A stretch of DNA of 64,000 nt from Branchipolynoe longqiensis (GCA_030323885.1 CM059199.1:42106590-42170589); one strand, 5' to 3'. Numbered from the stretch's first letter, positions 10,591 to 21,563 are shown. A program made the numbers and translations. The notes: generated by a model not told the origin, from the letters alone.

Positions 10591-10734
10591 TGCATAGTCC
10601 GATGAAAAGGTGAAATTTTCGAAACCAAGGCAATTATCTAGATTTGATTCATCATATCTAACCTAGATACTGGTGCACTGAGTAAGCTATAATTGTGTTG
10701 CCACATAGAAGGGAATACTGAGCCATTTTATTAG
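10582..10734 (-). repeat. Dispersed repeat family M, copy 1
   Basis: On the minus strand it reads CTCAGTATTCCCTTCTATG, AGTATCTAGG, AATCAAATCTAGATAATT and CATCGGACTATGCAGCTT in order. The same order occurs near 40.8, 55.7-56.0 and 61.3 kb. Confidence 0.65.
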
Positions 10735-10771
10735 TACCTATTTCTGCTTAAGCCTATGGTGTCAGAGTCAT

Positions 10772-11722
10772 GAGCCATGTTTACACGGGCGAGTTAAGTC
10801 GCTTCATATAAATCGCCTTGCCTAGTTTGCCTCACATTCGCCGGTAAATTTGCTCTATGGACCTGTTAGAGGTGGACAGATATTTTTTTCATGACTTATT
10901 TTAAGGTTTTCACTGCCCAGCAGAAGTTTTGACTGTTCCAAACCAATACGATTCAGTCCATACATATCTAGGTTGAACCCACACTCTCTCCTGGTGATGT
11001 CAACTAACCAAAACTGGTGCTGGTTAGTCTGGACTTGCTCATGCACAGATATCGATTTCCGCCTTAAACCGTTCCGTGTGTAAACGCGCCACTACTTCGC
11101 GTCATATAAATCGCTTTGTCTAATTCGCTTTACAATAGACTACATCCCGGTTCCAGCGGCGCGGTGCATTGTGGGACGCATCAGAGCAAAACAAAGCCAC
11201 GAGAAGCACATGGCACATGCTAATACACTGGGTGCAGCTATGAAATGTGCTAGTTTCAGCTCATCTCAGCTCTTGTTTGAAACATAGAATACCAACTAAA
11301 TAAATATATATAATAAATTAAGATATTAATCTTTTATCCAGCATTGCATTTACATCAATATAACCAGCACATCTTATGCCATGTGCATTTAGATTTAGAC
11401 AAATCTAGGCACTCAGACTAGTGTTAGAGCGATAGCCAGGGTCAGTTTTATTTATTTTATTCATGTTTTTATTTATATTTTATGGTTTATGGAGAGTTGT
11501 GTCCTAAACATATGCATTATATTATTATATTGCATCCTTCCATCCATGTGTATGCCAAATTGCTATGTATTTCTAGTTATTTTGAATAAAATGCCAGGTT
11601 TGCCCTGCGCGTATCGGCAAAGTCAATGGGCAGGCGCCTTTGCTTTGCTCCCAATGCCGTTTTCAGCGCATGCGCAGTCGGAACCGTGATGTAGTCTATT
11701 GCCCGTGTAAACACGGGTTTAG
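10772..11722 (+). mobile_element. MITE family H, copy 2, carrying a nested MITE
   Basis: Inverted ends GAGCCATGTTTACACGGG and CCCGTGTAAACACGGGTTT match copy 1 at 7.0 kb, as does the interior CTTCATATAAATCGC. A second element (11134-11700) sits inside its right arm. Confidence 0.75.
11134..11700. mobile_element. MITE family K (567 bp), nested in MITE H
   Basis: Terminal inverted repeats AATAGACTACATCCCGGTTC and GAACCGTGATGTAGTCTATT. The outer MITE resumes directly on both sides. The interior is AT-rich without coding signal. Confidence 0.8.
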
Positions 11723-11854
11723 TGTGCTTGCCAAAACTAATGTTGCATGCCTACAGTTTAAATATCTCAAAGGTTAGCCATTTAAATTGAAAGTTACTTC
11801 AAAGTTAAGTCAGGTAGATTATAACGATCAACTTAATATATTCATCTCAGAAGA

Positions 11855-12065
11855 TGACTTATTAGGATAGGGCAAGGGCTGGTTGGCTCAGTGTCAGGAT
11901 AATTTGACTGAGTGGGATATCTAGTCAGGGTGCTGGTGGCCTGCTCTCCCATGGGGCAACACTATAAAGACACCATGAGTGCGCACTGTCACAAGTTGGT
12001 ACCCGTTCTGATATGACCTGATATGTTGCTAGGACGTAACACAACAACAAACAAACAAACAAACA
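11855..12065 (+). mobile_element. SINE-A, 5'-truncated
   Basis: Starts in the core (TATTAGGATAGGGCAAGG) and runs to the tail GCTAGGACGTAACACAAC with (ACAA)n. Confidence 0.85.
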
Positions 12066-12117
12066 GAACATGACAAAAACTCAAGACCATACGACTATGC
12101 AACTTTAATAAACTTTG

Positions 12118-12181
12118 TGTTTTGTTTGTTTGTTGTTGTTTTACATCCTAGCAACATCTAAGGTCATATCACGATGGGTTA
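12118..12181 (-). mobile_element. SINE-A tail fragment
   Basis: TTGTTTGTTGTTGTTTTACA, then CCTAGCAACATCTAAGGTC: only the 3' end of a minus-strand copy. Confidence 0.7.
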
Positions 12182-12214
12182 AATATATATATGTAGCCAA
12201 CAAGTAACTGTATT

Positions 12215-12560
12215 TGTATTTCAGGGTGGAAGTCGGGAAGGTCTTCGTGAAACACCCGCCAAAGGAAGCGGCGCGTCGGCTCACACACCAAACCTCACTT
12301 CGCGGAGTAGATAAATCCTGCACCACCCTCGTGACCGGCGTACGCCACCACGTGACCAGTGTGCGCCGGCGGAGCGGCCATTGTGAGACACCGGTAATTA
12401 TGCCGGCCGCCCGGCGCTCTTAACGACGGCTCCCCCTAGTGGCAGCCACAATGGCCCGGCTCCCGTCATCACGACGTCGTCATGACGTCATTACTGAACC
12501 GGAAGTTGGCGTCACGCGACGCGATAAGGCAGACGGGAGGTGGGAGAGGAGTGTGAAGGC
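12215..12560. promoter_or_regulatory. GC-rich island with CRE- and ETS-like motifs
   Basis: GC-rich, CpG-containing DNA in an AT-rich neighbourhood. It contains CATGACGTCATT (CRE core TGACGTCA), ACCGGAAGTTG (ETS core) and CCACGTGACC (E-box). A TTTGTATTTCAG stretch resembling a splice acceptor lies at its left edge. I cannot assign a gene; it may be a promoter, a captured gene fragment or part of an unrecognised element. Confidence 0.3.
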
Positions 12561-12569
12561 TGGGTTTGT

Positions 12570-12912
12570 TGGTCGGTTGTTGGGGGTTTTACATCCTGGC
12601 AAAATCTACGGTCATATCAGGACGGATACCGAGTTGGGACAGTGTGCAATCATAGCAATTATATAGTGCTGCCTCACTGGGAGACCAGGCTGCCAGCAAT
12701 ATGACCTGATATCCCACTAAGTCACATTATCCTGACATTGAGCCAACCAGTCCTTACCCTATCCCAATAATGCCGAGCACCTAGCCGGGGAGCGGCAATT
12801 ATACATTTGTAAGTCATCTGTTTGACCAGGGTTTCAACGCATGGGTTCAAATAACACGATCTACCGAAAAAGGGAGACAGACGCTCAACTCATTTCGGCC
12901 ATCCCTGCTGGT
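12570..12912 (-). mobile_element. SINE-A copy
   Basis: Near full-length minus-strand copy ending in the head complement TCATTTCGGCCATCCC. The box B area is diverged. Confidence 0.85.
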
Positions 12913-12924
12913 AGCATTCTCATT

Positions 12925-13500
12925 ATAAGTCATTTTCATGAATAATAGACTTTCACTTTACCTTTGAATAGTCATAATTAATTTGACATGACAGTGGAAA
13001 TTCATTATATTCGCTGTTTATTTATTTTTGCTTGCATATGTCTACCACAGTGACAGGGACTGCTGCTCGCCGGTTCATTTCTATTCAATTTAGCAGTCTC
13101 ATGATTATTTTACTCATGCTCATAAATAACAGAATGTGACTGTAGCTGTCAATAGTCATAAATAATGGAACTTCACTTGAAGCAGTGGAAGTTCATCATA
13201 TTTATTGTTTGTTAATGTTTGCTTGCATTGGTTTATCTCTGTGAAAGTGACTGCTGCTCCCCGGTTCATTTCTCGTCAATTTTAGGAGTCTCATTATAGT
13301 CATGCCCAGAAGTATCAGAATGCGACCTTAGCTTGGAATAGTCATAATTAACAGAATTTGATATGAACTACTGGAAATTTCATTATGATTTGTTTTATTA
13401 TTCTTTGCTCACCCCTGTATACTGGGGTGACAGTCACTGCTGCTCGCCAGCTCATTTTCTTCATTTTAGCACTCTGTAGCTATGTGCCAATACCGCCGAT
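12925..13500 (+). repeat. Satellite T2, about three units of 185-202 bp
   Basis: GTGGAAATTCATT-type blocks at about 12985, 13187 and 13372 are each followed by GTGACAG..ACTGCTGCTCGCC and CATTTTAGCACTC-type blocks and by AATAGTCATAAATAA. One further unit is split by the 4.2-kb insertion at 31.9-36.1 kb. Confidence 0.75.
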
Positions 13501-13581
13501 CGCCGCGAAGCAGTTCGGCAACGACGATAACGCCGCTCCATTCCGCTACGCGGAGCTGCTTTGTGGTAGGTGTTACCTCCA

Positions 13582-14515
13582 GGGGCCGTATTCATGAGCT
13601 CAGGGTAGGGCTCTAACCGTAGGGTAGGGTATCCCCCCGGCTAACGGTGGAAAATCCGTATTCATGAGCTTGGGGTAGCGCTACCCTGGGGCTCTAACCA
13701 GGGGGTACCCTACCCCTATTTCGAAGCAGGGGTAAGCCACTACCCCGAGGGGTAGTGAGCCTGTGTGGGTCTGAATCTATTCAATGCGATCATATCTGAT
13801 AGATTTAAATACGCAATAAGTGACATTTATTCAAATTAACCCTAAATCCGAAGCGAAATTAACGCTGATGCCGTAACGACGGCGATATTAATATTTTCGA
13901 ATCGACGAGTGTAAAGTAAACAAATCGCCGCCTCCGCAGCGACGTCGAATCGGTGTGAATTTCTTACACCCTAATCTATTAAATGCAGTCATATTTAACA
14001 GATTTACATACGCAATAAGTGAAATCTTATCAATTTAACCCTAAATCCGAAGCGAAATTCACGCTGCTGGCGCAAAGGCGGCGATATTAATATTTTCGAA
14101 TCACCGAATGTAAAGTACACAAATCGCCGCAAAAATGGCCGCCGCCGTCGCCCCCGAATCGGCGTGCATTCCTTACGGCCAAATCTATTCAATGCTGTCA
14201 TATTTAACAGAATTACATACGCAATAAGTGAAATCTTATCAATTTAACCCTAAATCCGAAGCAAAATTCACGCTGCTGGCGCAAAGGCGGCGATATTAAT
14301 ATTTTCGAATCGACGAATGTAAAGTAAACAAGTCGCCGCCGCCGCAGCGACTGGAGGGAATTCCCAAATCTATAAATAATCGAACGGGTAGCTATCCGCT
14401 GCGGCTTGGGCATTGGTGAATACGACTTGACCCATTTCTCCAACCTGCGGATAGCTACCCAACGACTAAGCCTACCCTCCGGCTAAGCGTACCCCGAGCT
14501 CATGAATACGGGCCC
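13582..14515. mobile_element. Composite MITE family L, copy 1
   Basis: Ends are inverted: GGGGCCGTATTCATGAGCTC and GAGCTCATGAATACGGGCCC. Subterminal arms iterate GGGTAGGG/TACCCT motifs. The centre holds three tandem copies of a core with ATATTTAACAGA, ATACGCAATAAGTGAAAT and GGCGATATTAATATTTTCGA. Related copies lie at 39.9, 44.2 and 59.0 kb with the same core but other subterminal arms. Confidence 0.85.
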
Positions 14516-15489
14516 AGGTCGCCAAAAGGAGGGTTTTCTAGCTATAAGTTAACTCTTGGCGGGACCAAGTGGTCCTTAGCCGCTGCCGTATTGGCCATTT
14601 GTGGCTTACAGATGCTTTTCTGCTCAAGGGGGAACCTCCCCCGAATGTATTGGGGGTCAGTCCCCGCTGACACTCAAACACATTTGACTAAGTTGTGTTG
14701 ATTTGTTGGCCCTGTGCCAACGGTTCTACACTGCAGACAGTATGCATGCCCTTTTTACTACAGTAAAACAAGAAAACATTTTAGCCTTTTTGAGGGCAGC
14801 TGGACTGTACCACCTCATATAATTTACTAAATAAATTCTATCAATTATTAATAAAACTTTTCTTTTTCTATGGGAATTTGTTTCCCTTGACCACAAACAT
14901 ATGATTGTGAGCTTTCTAATTTAATGAGTGTCTATTGGCACATAATTGATTGTCTGCTTTTACATGTAAAACCGATGGTTTGAACAAAAAACAAACATTT
15001 CTCGCATTGAATATGGCCTATGCTGCCGACACGGCGTTAAGCAACCACCAATCAATCATCAATCAACATAGTCCTTTGTTCTCTCTGGAACATGATGCAT
15101 CTCATTAGCATATATTACAGTACCTAACCTGCGACAAGACAATCAACATCAAAAACAAAAAGCAGTCATTGTTACCGATGGAGCTCTCAACAACTCTGAA
15201 TGAATAGGAAAGCGGAAATGAAGACGATATGAAAGATGCAAGATTTAGACATTCAGTGGCCAACTCCAACATCTGTTGGTTGTTCCACTCTAGTCGGTAG
15301 TTCATTATTCATTGTTGAGGCAAAGAAAGAAACAGGTTTCGATTGAGTTCTCCAACGTAGCATACCTTCGCTTGCCTCGTCCTGTTGCTTTCAAAACAGA
15401 CTATTACTTCTCTTTAATCTGCCTGTCTGGCAGTCAGGTCATGGAGTTGAATTTTAAATCATTATATTCAGCCTTGGTAGCTTGTCACT
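14516..15489. other. No recognisable gene
   Basis: Mixed DNA with a short AT-rich stretch. Open frames on either strand lack similarity I recognise and lack convincing splice contexts. Confidence 0.4.
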
Positions 15490-15638
15490 GACCAGACACA
15501 GTGGTCGAATCCGTAGAGTACAGGCTTCCCCTGGGGAAGGTCTGGAGTTTGTATAGAGGTCGAATCAAACCAATGACTTACAACATTTATGCCTGTCGCT
15601 TCCTAGCCTGGTCCTTGGCATTATTAGGATAGGGCAAG
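15490..15638 (+). mobile_element. SINE-A 5' portion, split by an LTR element
   Basis: Diverged head, GTCGAATCAAACCAATGACT and core, ending at TAGGGCAAG where the LTR remnant begins. The same truncated end appears at 21453-21532. Confidence 0.75.
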
Positions 15639-16058
15639 TGTGATATATGCGTAATAGACGTTTAGGTGGGTGGCTAATATGTTAAAGAAGTGCGACAAGA
15701 CTAGGTCTGATTTTCAGTTAGCTTTGCTGAACTATCGTAACACTCCATTGCCCGTCCTGAATGCATCTCCGGCTCAGCTGCTCATGAGCAGAAGGTTGAG
15801 GGGCAGGTTGCTGATGGCGGAGGAAATTTTTGTGCCCGAAACGCAAAATCCAAAGAAAGTCCAGACAGCAAAGTGGCAGCAATGTCAGAAAGCGTTTCAT
15901 GACCGGAAGTGTGGTAAGCCGCACAAACCTATGAAAGTCAGAGATAAGATAAAGTACAAAAATCATGCTGGGGAATGGGAAAAAGGGGTTATTTTGGGGC
16001 GGACTGGTGTTTCTGGGAGAGAATATCAAATTTTGAACGAGTCAGGTAATATGTTATG
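15639..16058 (+). mobile_element. Gypsy-type LTR element remnant, copy 1
   Basis: Begins with the first 40-odd bases of the LTR (TGTGATATATGCGTAATAGA), fused directly to the integrase C-terminal coding region. It is nearly identical to 21533-21955, including the fusion point, and stops being alignable near 16058. The 3' LTR seen in copy 2 is absent here. Confidence 0.8.
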
Positions 16059-16068
16059 TATTATATAA
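15670..16068 (+). pseudogene. Integrase C-terminal fragment (Ty3/Gypsy-type), copy 1
   Basis: About 132 codons. LALLNYRNTPLPVL with ASPAQLLMSRRLRG is the hallmark segment found after the catalytic core in Gypsy-type integrases, followed by a basic region (DRKCGKPHKPMKVRDKI) and a C-terminal module. The zinc-binding and D,D(35)E catalytic parts are missing, so it cannot integrate DNA. The apparent start codon is created by the fusion to LTR sequence. It is truncated on the right relative to copy 2. Confidence 0.75.
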
Positions 16069-17920
16069 CGAGTTATGCCCATATTATTTAGGCTGCAGGG
16101 CTTATTATCACCTGCCGGTGTATGGCTGGTGCGCGCTGTGCCGCCTTGACTCACCCGCCTGGGTGGCCCGTGCCTCGCGACCGCAACCAATCTGGTTCCG
16201 GGGGGTCGGGTGAGCCGACTTTGGGTGGCGCGGTCGCTATCAAGTGTCCTTTCGGCCGGAAATTTGACTTGTGAGCAGACATGCAGTAGTGCAAGCTCCC
16301 CTCTCGTTATTAACCGATGAGATTCCAACCATGGATGAGATGGCTAGAGCAATTGCCAGCCTGAAAGATGGCAAAGCACCTGGGGGTGATGGAATTCCTG
16401 CCGAGGTATGGAAGCATGGAGGAGACAATCTGCTCAAAAGACTGCACCAACTAATCACCAATGCCTGGGAGGAGGGTTCTGTACCCCAAGCATGGAAGGA
16501 TGCCAGCATTGTAACCATCTACAAGAAAGGTGATCGAACAGACTGTGGGAACTATAGAGGAATCTCTCTTCTTTCCATAGCAGGGAAGATCTTCGCCAGG
16601 ATCCTACTCAACAGACTATCTATTCACATAACACCTGGTGTAGTTCCAGAGTCACAGTGTGGCTTCAGAGGTAACCGGAGCACTGTGGATATGATATTTT
16701 GTCTCCGACAGCTACAAGAAAAGTGCATTGAGCAGGACCGACCACTGTACATGGTATTTGTCGATTTCACTAAGGCATTTGATACAGTCGGGAGGACCGG
16801 GCTATGGCAGCTACTGAGGAAGTACGGATGCCCAGAGAAGTTCACAACTATGATCGAGGCTCTACATACAGGAATGATGGCGAACGTTAGTGCTGGAGGG
16901 GAAGTCTCGGAATCGTTTGGGGTTACCAATGGGGTCAAGCAAGGTTGTGTACTGGCCCCCACGCTCTTCTCCATCTTCCTATCAGCAATGCTAGACGAGG
17001 CTTTCCGAGACATGGGGGATGGCATCTATATACAGTCCAGACAGAGCGCTGACCTATTCAATGTCGCACACTTCAGAGCGAAGACCAAGACTACTCAGAT
17101 ACTGGTGAGAGAGCTACTATTCGCAGATGACAGTGCACTGGTTGCCCACTCTGCTGAAGAGACCCAGAAAATAGTGGACGCTTTCTCCGATGCATCAAAG
17201 AAGTTTGGCCTGAAAATTAACATCAAGAAGACGGAGGTGCTGTACCAACCCAACTCTACAAGAACCCGAGAGGAGGAGATCATGGTTGACGGAAACAAGC
17301 TGAACTCTGTTCCGGAATTCACCTATCTCGGAAGCACTATATCAAGTGATGGACGCATTGATGCTGAGATACAGAGGAGGATGGCCAAGGCTAGCGCATC
17401 TTTCGGCCGACTACGCCAGAGACTCTGGAACAACCACCATGTGTCCATTCGGGTCAAAGGTAAGATCTACCGCGCAATCGTGCTATCCACCCTACTATAC
17501 GGAGCCGAGGCCAGACAGCAGGTGAAAAAGCTGCATGCCTTCATGATGCGACATCTGCGTTCAATCATGAGGCTAACCTGGAAGGACAAAGTGACGAATA
17601 AGGAAATACTCGAACGGATGGGGCTGCCCTCTATGGAAGATCTTCTGATCAAAAAGAATCTCCGGTGGACTGGACACCTCATGAGGATGTCATCAGACAG
17701 GCTACCAAAGCAGATCCTCTATTCTCAACTGTCTTCTGGCTACAGAAAGAGAGGGCGCCCCCGTCTCCGGTTCAAAGATACCATCAAGAGAAACCTGAAG
17801 CTGAGAGACATTAAGACCGACTCATGGACGCAACTCTCACAGCAGAGAGCTAAATGGAGAGCGGCAGTCAAGTAATGAAAGCAGTCTTTGTCGCATCGCG
17901 ACCGACAGCATGATATTGAT
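16059..17920 (+). mobile_element. RTE-like non-LTR retrotransposon (LINE), 5'-truncated
   Basis: A GC-rich leader (TGACTCACCCGCCTGGGTGG region) precedes a long reverse transcriptase frame. A short 3' UTR (GAAAGCAGTCTTTGTCGCAT) and a GAT-rich tail follow the stop. The endonuclease domain is missing at the 5' side; a fragment of such a domain lies at 5.8 kb. Two separate 3' ends of the same family occur at 18.1 and 53.5 kb. RTE assignment rests on domain style and the short microsatellite tail and is an inference. Confidence 0.75.
16271..17875 (+). CDS. Non-LTR reverse transcriptase
   Basis: 534 codons without a stop. It copies the element RNA at a nicked target. Visible motifs: DGKAPGGDGIPAE (residues 33-45), NYRGISLLS (94-102), GFRGNRSTVD (131-140), FVDFTKAFDTV with catalytic Asp (163-173), NGVKQGCVLAPTLF (220-233) and the active-site FADD (284-287). 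A thumb region (FTYLGSTISSDG) and the C-terminal KRGRPRLRF and WRAAVK follow. The frame lacks the N-terminal endonuclease, so the listed start is simply the first ATG and not the native one. The reading frame looks intact across the reverse transcriptase, suggesting fairly recent insertion. Confidence 0.85.
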   Translation: MSRHAVVQAPLSLLTDEIPTMDEMARAIASLKDGKAPGGDGIPAEVWKHGGDNLLKRLHQLITNAWEEGSVPQAWKDASIVTIYKKGDRTDCGNYRGISLLSIAGKIFARILLNRLSIHITPGVVPESQCGFRGNRSTVDMIFCLRQLQEKCIEQDRPLYMVFVDFTKAFDTVGRTGLWQLLRKYGCPEKFTTMIEALHTGMMANVSAGGEVSESFGVTNGVKQGCVLAPTLFSIFLSAMLDEAFRDMGDGIYIQSRQSADLFNVAHFRAKTKTTQILVRELLFADDSALVAHSAEETQKIVDAFSDASKKFGLKINIKKTEVLYQPNSTRTREEEIMVDGNKLNSVPEFTYLGSTISSDGRIDAEIQRRMAKASASFGRLRQRLWNNHHVSIRVKGKIYRAIVLSTLLYGAEARQQVKKLHAFMMRHLRSIMRLTWKDKVTNKEILERMGLPSMEDLLIKKNLRWTGHLMRMSSDRLPKQILYSQLSSGYRKRGRPRLRFKDTIKRNLKLRDIKTDSWTQLSQQRAKWRAAVK

Positions 17921-18096
17921 GATGCAATGGACTCCCAACATCTCCCGACCAGCCACTGCAGGGACAAATAGTTTTGCGCCTGTCTTGATATGTTCTCGCT
18001 GGTGTGAAACCTCTATTTGCTCCCCGAGAGAGTGCCGCTGGTAACTTGCAAAAGCCAGCAGCACTTCAACACTTTTGCAGCAGCTTTCATGAAATG
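17921..18096. other. Spacer between LINE copies
   Basis: Unassigned DNA between the LINE tail and a second truncated LINE 3' end. Confidence 0.4.
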
Positions 18097-18247
18097 AAAT
18101 CAAGAGAAACCTGAAGCTGAGAGACATTAAGACCAACTCATGGACGCAACTCTCACAGCAGAGAGCTAAATGGAGAGCGGCAGTCAAGTAATGAAAGCAG
18201 TCTTTGTCGCATTGTGACCGACAGCATGATGATGATGATGATGATGA
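18097..18247 (+). mobile_element. RTE-like LINE 3' end, severely truncated
   Basis: The last 40 or so codons of the same reverse transcriptase (AAACCTGAAGCTGAGAGACA onward), its stop, 3' UTR and a (GAT)n tail. Near-identity to the copy just upstream indicates two insertions of one young family. Confidence 0.9.
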
Positions 18248-18249
18248 CG

Positions 18250-19364
18250 CGGGTCGCCGCAAGCACAGTTATGGGACTGGATATTTGCCAGGCGTGTGGG
18301 GACGAACATGACCCACCACGCGGAAGCAAATGCAAGGTGGTTAAGGCTAAGGCTGGCCGGAGGACGGTGAAGACGGAGCCAGCAGAGGAACATCAGTTAG
18401 GTGCGGTGAGTACAGACGAGGGTACAGCGGGCAGTATGCTGAAAATGTCCATGTCAGACATGGGTGAGGCAAGCCAACCTGTCGTTAAAAAAGCGCCGAT
18501 CAAAGTGGAGCTGGATGCAGAGGAATTAGAGTTGAGGAGGCTGTTGGAAGCACGAGTGCTTTCACACAGAAAAGCCGAGCTGAAGGCTGAATTGGAAAAG
18601 GAAATCGCGGCGGAGGAACGCATAACGCAGATGGCAGAAAAGTCGTCAAAGGGTAAAAAGACAAAGCAGAAGGAAGGAAAACCAAGAAAGCGGAAGGACG
18701 TGATGAGTAGCGATTCGGACAGCAGCCCGCCCGACTTGTCACCGTCGTCCTCGTGATCCATGGATTCATCGGAATCGGATGACGACAGGGAAAGCAGCCG
18801 GGATAGTAGGAGACGTAGGAAGAAAAAGAAAGGTAAGTTTTCCCTTGCTCGTTACACCAAGGGGAAAAAGAATGTGCGACGACTAACGTTTAACGAGTTG
18901 TTGTACGCTGGTTTGTTGTGGGGCATCAAGGGATCAACCAAGGCAAATATGGATGTTGTGGAACTCAAGGGCTACATGGGACATCTAGCATACATGACAA
19001 ACACTCTACCACAAACAATTACACTGACGAAGCCTACAGGGGCTATGATGCGGCAGTGCGCGAAAAGGCGAAAGAGAAGGGAGTTAGGGCGTTCAAAATG
19101 GGAGACAAAGGTCTGTCACTTTTGCACTTCAATATGGATAATTCACGCTCGCATAAAACAGTAACCAACAAAAGCCGTAGCGGTGGGTCAAAACCTCATA
19201 CTGAGACTGTATGGAACGGTGCAAACAAGGTAAAAGGGGTGTGCTTTGGCCATAATTACAATAAAGATGGCTGCTTTCCGGAAAAATGCGAGTGGGACCA
19301 TCATTGTTTGTCGTGCAAAAGCAAGAATCATGTAGTGGACGCTTGTCCAAACAAAAAGTATTGA
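18250..19364 (+). pseudogene. Gag-like region with zinc-finger ends, broken
   Basis: An N-terminal Cys/His cluster (CQACGDEHDPPRGSKC) is followed by a charged, coiled-coil-like stretch (LRRLLEARVLSHRKAELKAE) and acidic/serine-rich and lysine-rich tracts. An in-frame TGA near 18754 and a frame change near 19010 break it. The C-terminal part holds a Cys/His cluster (CFGHNYNKDGC ... CLSCKSKNHV) of the type that ends DIRS-like Gag proteins and binds RNA. It ends at TGA 19362-19364. Function is inferred from position and zinc-finger style. Confidence 0.55.
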
Positions 19365-20388
19365 CTTGAACCCTTGGAGAGCTGCGGGCGACGGTTGGCG
19401 AGTGTGGAGAGCGATCTCATAGGGGAGTGCGGTCCACATCAAGTTGCTACCAATACAGACAAGGCCCGAATCCCGCCCGAGGTGTGTGATGACAGCGGTT
19501 GGGGTGTCGGCCGCGGCACCGGTCCAACGGCAACTTCTGAGGCGGGGATTAGCACGGGGATAAGCTTCTGCACACACACCGAGCGTTTAAAGTCTTCGGC
19601 TGACCGTTGGGGGGAATTGCCCCCCAAACCCCACACGGGGGGGGGGGCACTGTGATGACGGTGAACCCGGCAAGTTTGAAATTGGCAGGGACCTCATGAC
19701 GGAGGCTGCCCAACGCAGAACAAGCAAAAATGTGGGGGTGGGTGAAACGCGGCCTAGTGACGGTGGCCCGGGTGGTCGCACCTCGGGGCGCTTTGGCGTC
19801 AGTCACCCGCAACTAAAGGAAAGTAACGAGGACTGGTTGCGCGTGGTGGGCCGTGACCCTACTAAGGACGGGTCGGGTTTGATATGTACTTTGTTGGCCA
19901 TCGACTGTGATGGTGCACATACTCGGTGCAAACGTGTCATAGACGTTTTTGAAGATTGCTTAAACGGTTGTTGTAATTGTACCTATATGATCGGTGGTGT
20001 TCGTGCTCAAATAAAACCATGTCGTGTATATGCTGAATGCTTCTGCCATGGGGATGTGGATCCAGATTGGAACTATATTCTCCGTGGGGTTTGTTTTGGT
20101 TTCAGAGTCATTGATAGTGAATGTGACAGCTCTTATCGTAAGCAAAATTATGGTTCCATCACTAAAGGTGAGATAGGTGTGGCCATGTCGGGCAGGTTAC
20201 AACGCAAAATTGATGAAGAACTATTGACGATTGTTGACAAACCCTGTATATGTATACATGCCCTAGGTAGTGTTCCAAAGCGTGACGACGATTTCCGTGC
20301 TATTGTAGACTGTTCGAGCCCATTGGGGAAGTGTGTAAATGAGAGCACGGAAGGTTGTCGTGAAAATTTAGCTATAACTCGGTGGTGA
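19365..20388 (+). pseudogene. Pol N-terminal region of the DIRS-like element
   Basis: The segment from 19365 to 19655 remains open in the Gag frame after its stop, and a different frame opens at 19696 after a G run (about 19637-19648), so an indel in the G run is the likely break. The second part contains RLQRKIDEELL and FRAIVDCSSPLGKCVNE, which correspond to the region before the palm of DIRS-like reverse transcriptases. A further frame change at about 20380 separates it from the next part. Confidence 0.5.
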
Positions 20389-21446
20389 CCGTAACTGAGA
20401 TGTTGCAGGAGGGGGATTATTGCGCCACCGCGGATATTAGTAATGCATATCGGGCGGTCAACATTCACCTGGGTTGCAGAGAGCGTCAGGGGCTAGCATG
20501 GGAATTTGCGGGGAAAACAGTCTTTTTGCGAGACAACCACCTATGTATAGAGCTTAGCAGTAGCTATGTATTTTCATAAATTAGCGATTTTATAGTCAGG
20601 GGCATGGTACGCGAGGGGCAACGAGAATGCGTTAACTACTTAGACAATTTTTGTGTCGTCGCTAGGACGGAGATAGAATGCAGGGAAGCTCAGCTGCTAC
20701 TGGTGGGGATCCTGCGCCGGATCGGTTTCCACGTAAGCTTCAAAAGGCTGGTGTATCCAAAACAGATAGCACGTTTCTTAGGAATTGAGATAGACTCGGT
20801 CAAAATGGAACTAAACCTTCCCCCTGATAAACTATCAAAATTACAGGAACAACTAAGGCTCTTCCTGCGGCACAGAAAAGCAACAAAACGTGAGCTAGAG
20901 AGCCTTGCAGGGGTCCTAGCACACTGTTGTAAAGTAATCCGCGGGGGTCATACCTTTTCACGCAGGGTGTACGACCTAATCGCTTCTGTGCGCAGTAGGG
21001 ATCATAAAGTGAGGCTAAACGGGGAATTCAGGCTGGACTTGCAATGGTGGCTGGATTTTGCCACTGAGTTTAACGGCAAAGCAAACATCATCCAAACACA
21101 CCTACCATGCATATCTGTATACAGTGACGCGTCCTTATTCGGGTTCGGGGCTACGCATGGCAGTGACTGGCTCGCAGGAGCATTTCATGAGGGGGGTACA
21201 AACATTTTGAAAACCTGGCTAGGCCATCATTTTGAGGGTGCAAAAGACGCCGGTTGTAACACAGACAACATCAATGTGCTGGAGCTGTGGCCAATACTTG
21301 CGGGGGTACACAAATGGGGACACCTGTGGGAAAATAAGACAGTAATTTTCATCACTGACAACATGCAGGTTAGGGCAGCCTTAAATTTGGGAAGAAGCAA
21401 AAACAAGACAACAATGGCGTGGTTACGCAAAATATTCTGGAGCTCG
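20382..21446 (+). pseudogene. Reverse transcriptase palm and RNase H of the DIRS-like element
   Basis: The palm begins with DYCATADISNAYRAVNIH (first catalytic Asp). An in-frame TAA at 20577 follows LCIELSSSYVFS. The active-site box reads NYLDNF, where functional enzymes have YLDD, so the second catalytic Asp is lost. FLGIEIDS and RELESLAGVLAHCCKVIRGG follow, as in DIRS-like proteins. The RNase H part retains the acidic residues in VYSDAS, NVLELWPIL and FITDNMQV. The reading stops at the chimeric join near 21446. Confidence 0.65.
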
Positions 21447-21452
21447 ATCCAG

Positions 21453-21532
21453 GTCGAATCAAACCAATGACTTATAACATTTATGCCTGTAGCTTCCTAG
21501 CCTGGCTCTTGGCATTATTAGGATAGGGCAAG
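21453..21532 (+). mobile_element. SINE-A fragment at the left flank of the Gypsy remnant
   Basis: GGTCGAATCAAACCAATGAC to TAGGGCAAG, matching 15556-15638 almost base for base. A small SINE continuation (GGACTGGTT) reappears after the LTR element at about 22598. Confidence 0.8.
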
Positions 21533-21563
21533 TGTGATATATGCGTAATAGACATTTAGGTGG

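Larger units (their letters stand above)
18248..21446 (+). mobile_element. DIRS/Ngaro-like retroelement, truncated and broken
   Basis: Gag-like region, then reverse transcriptase, then RNase H in one orientation with no integrase, the order expected for tyrosine-recombinase retroelements. The recombinase and terminal repeats that would prove the class are missing because the sequence is cut at 21446 by the duplicated SINE/Gypsy segment. Several stops and frame changes make it inactive. Confidence 0.6.

Noticed and set aside
14004..14443. Two similar minus-strand frames (shared ending FRVKLIRFHLLRM)
   Set aside because: They are translations of the tandem core units of MITE L copy 1, not a duplicated gene.
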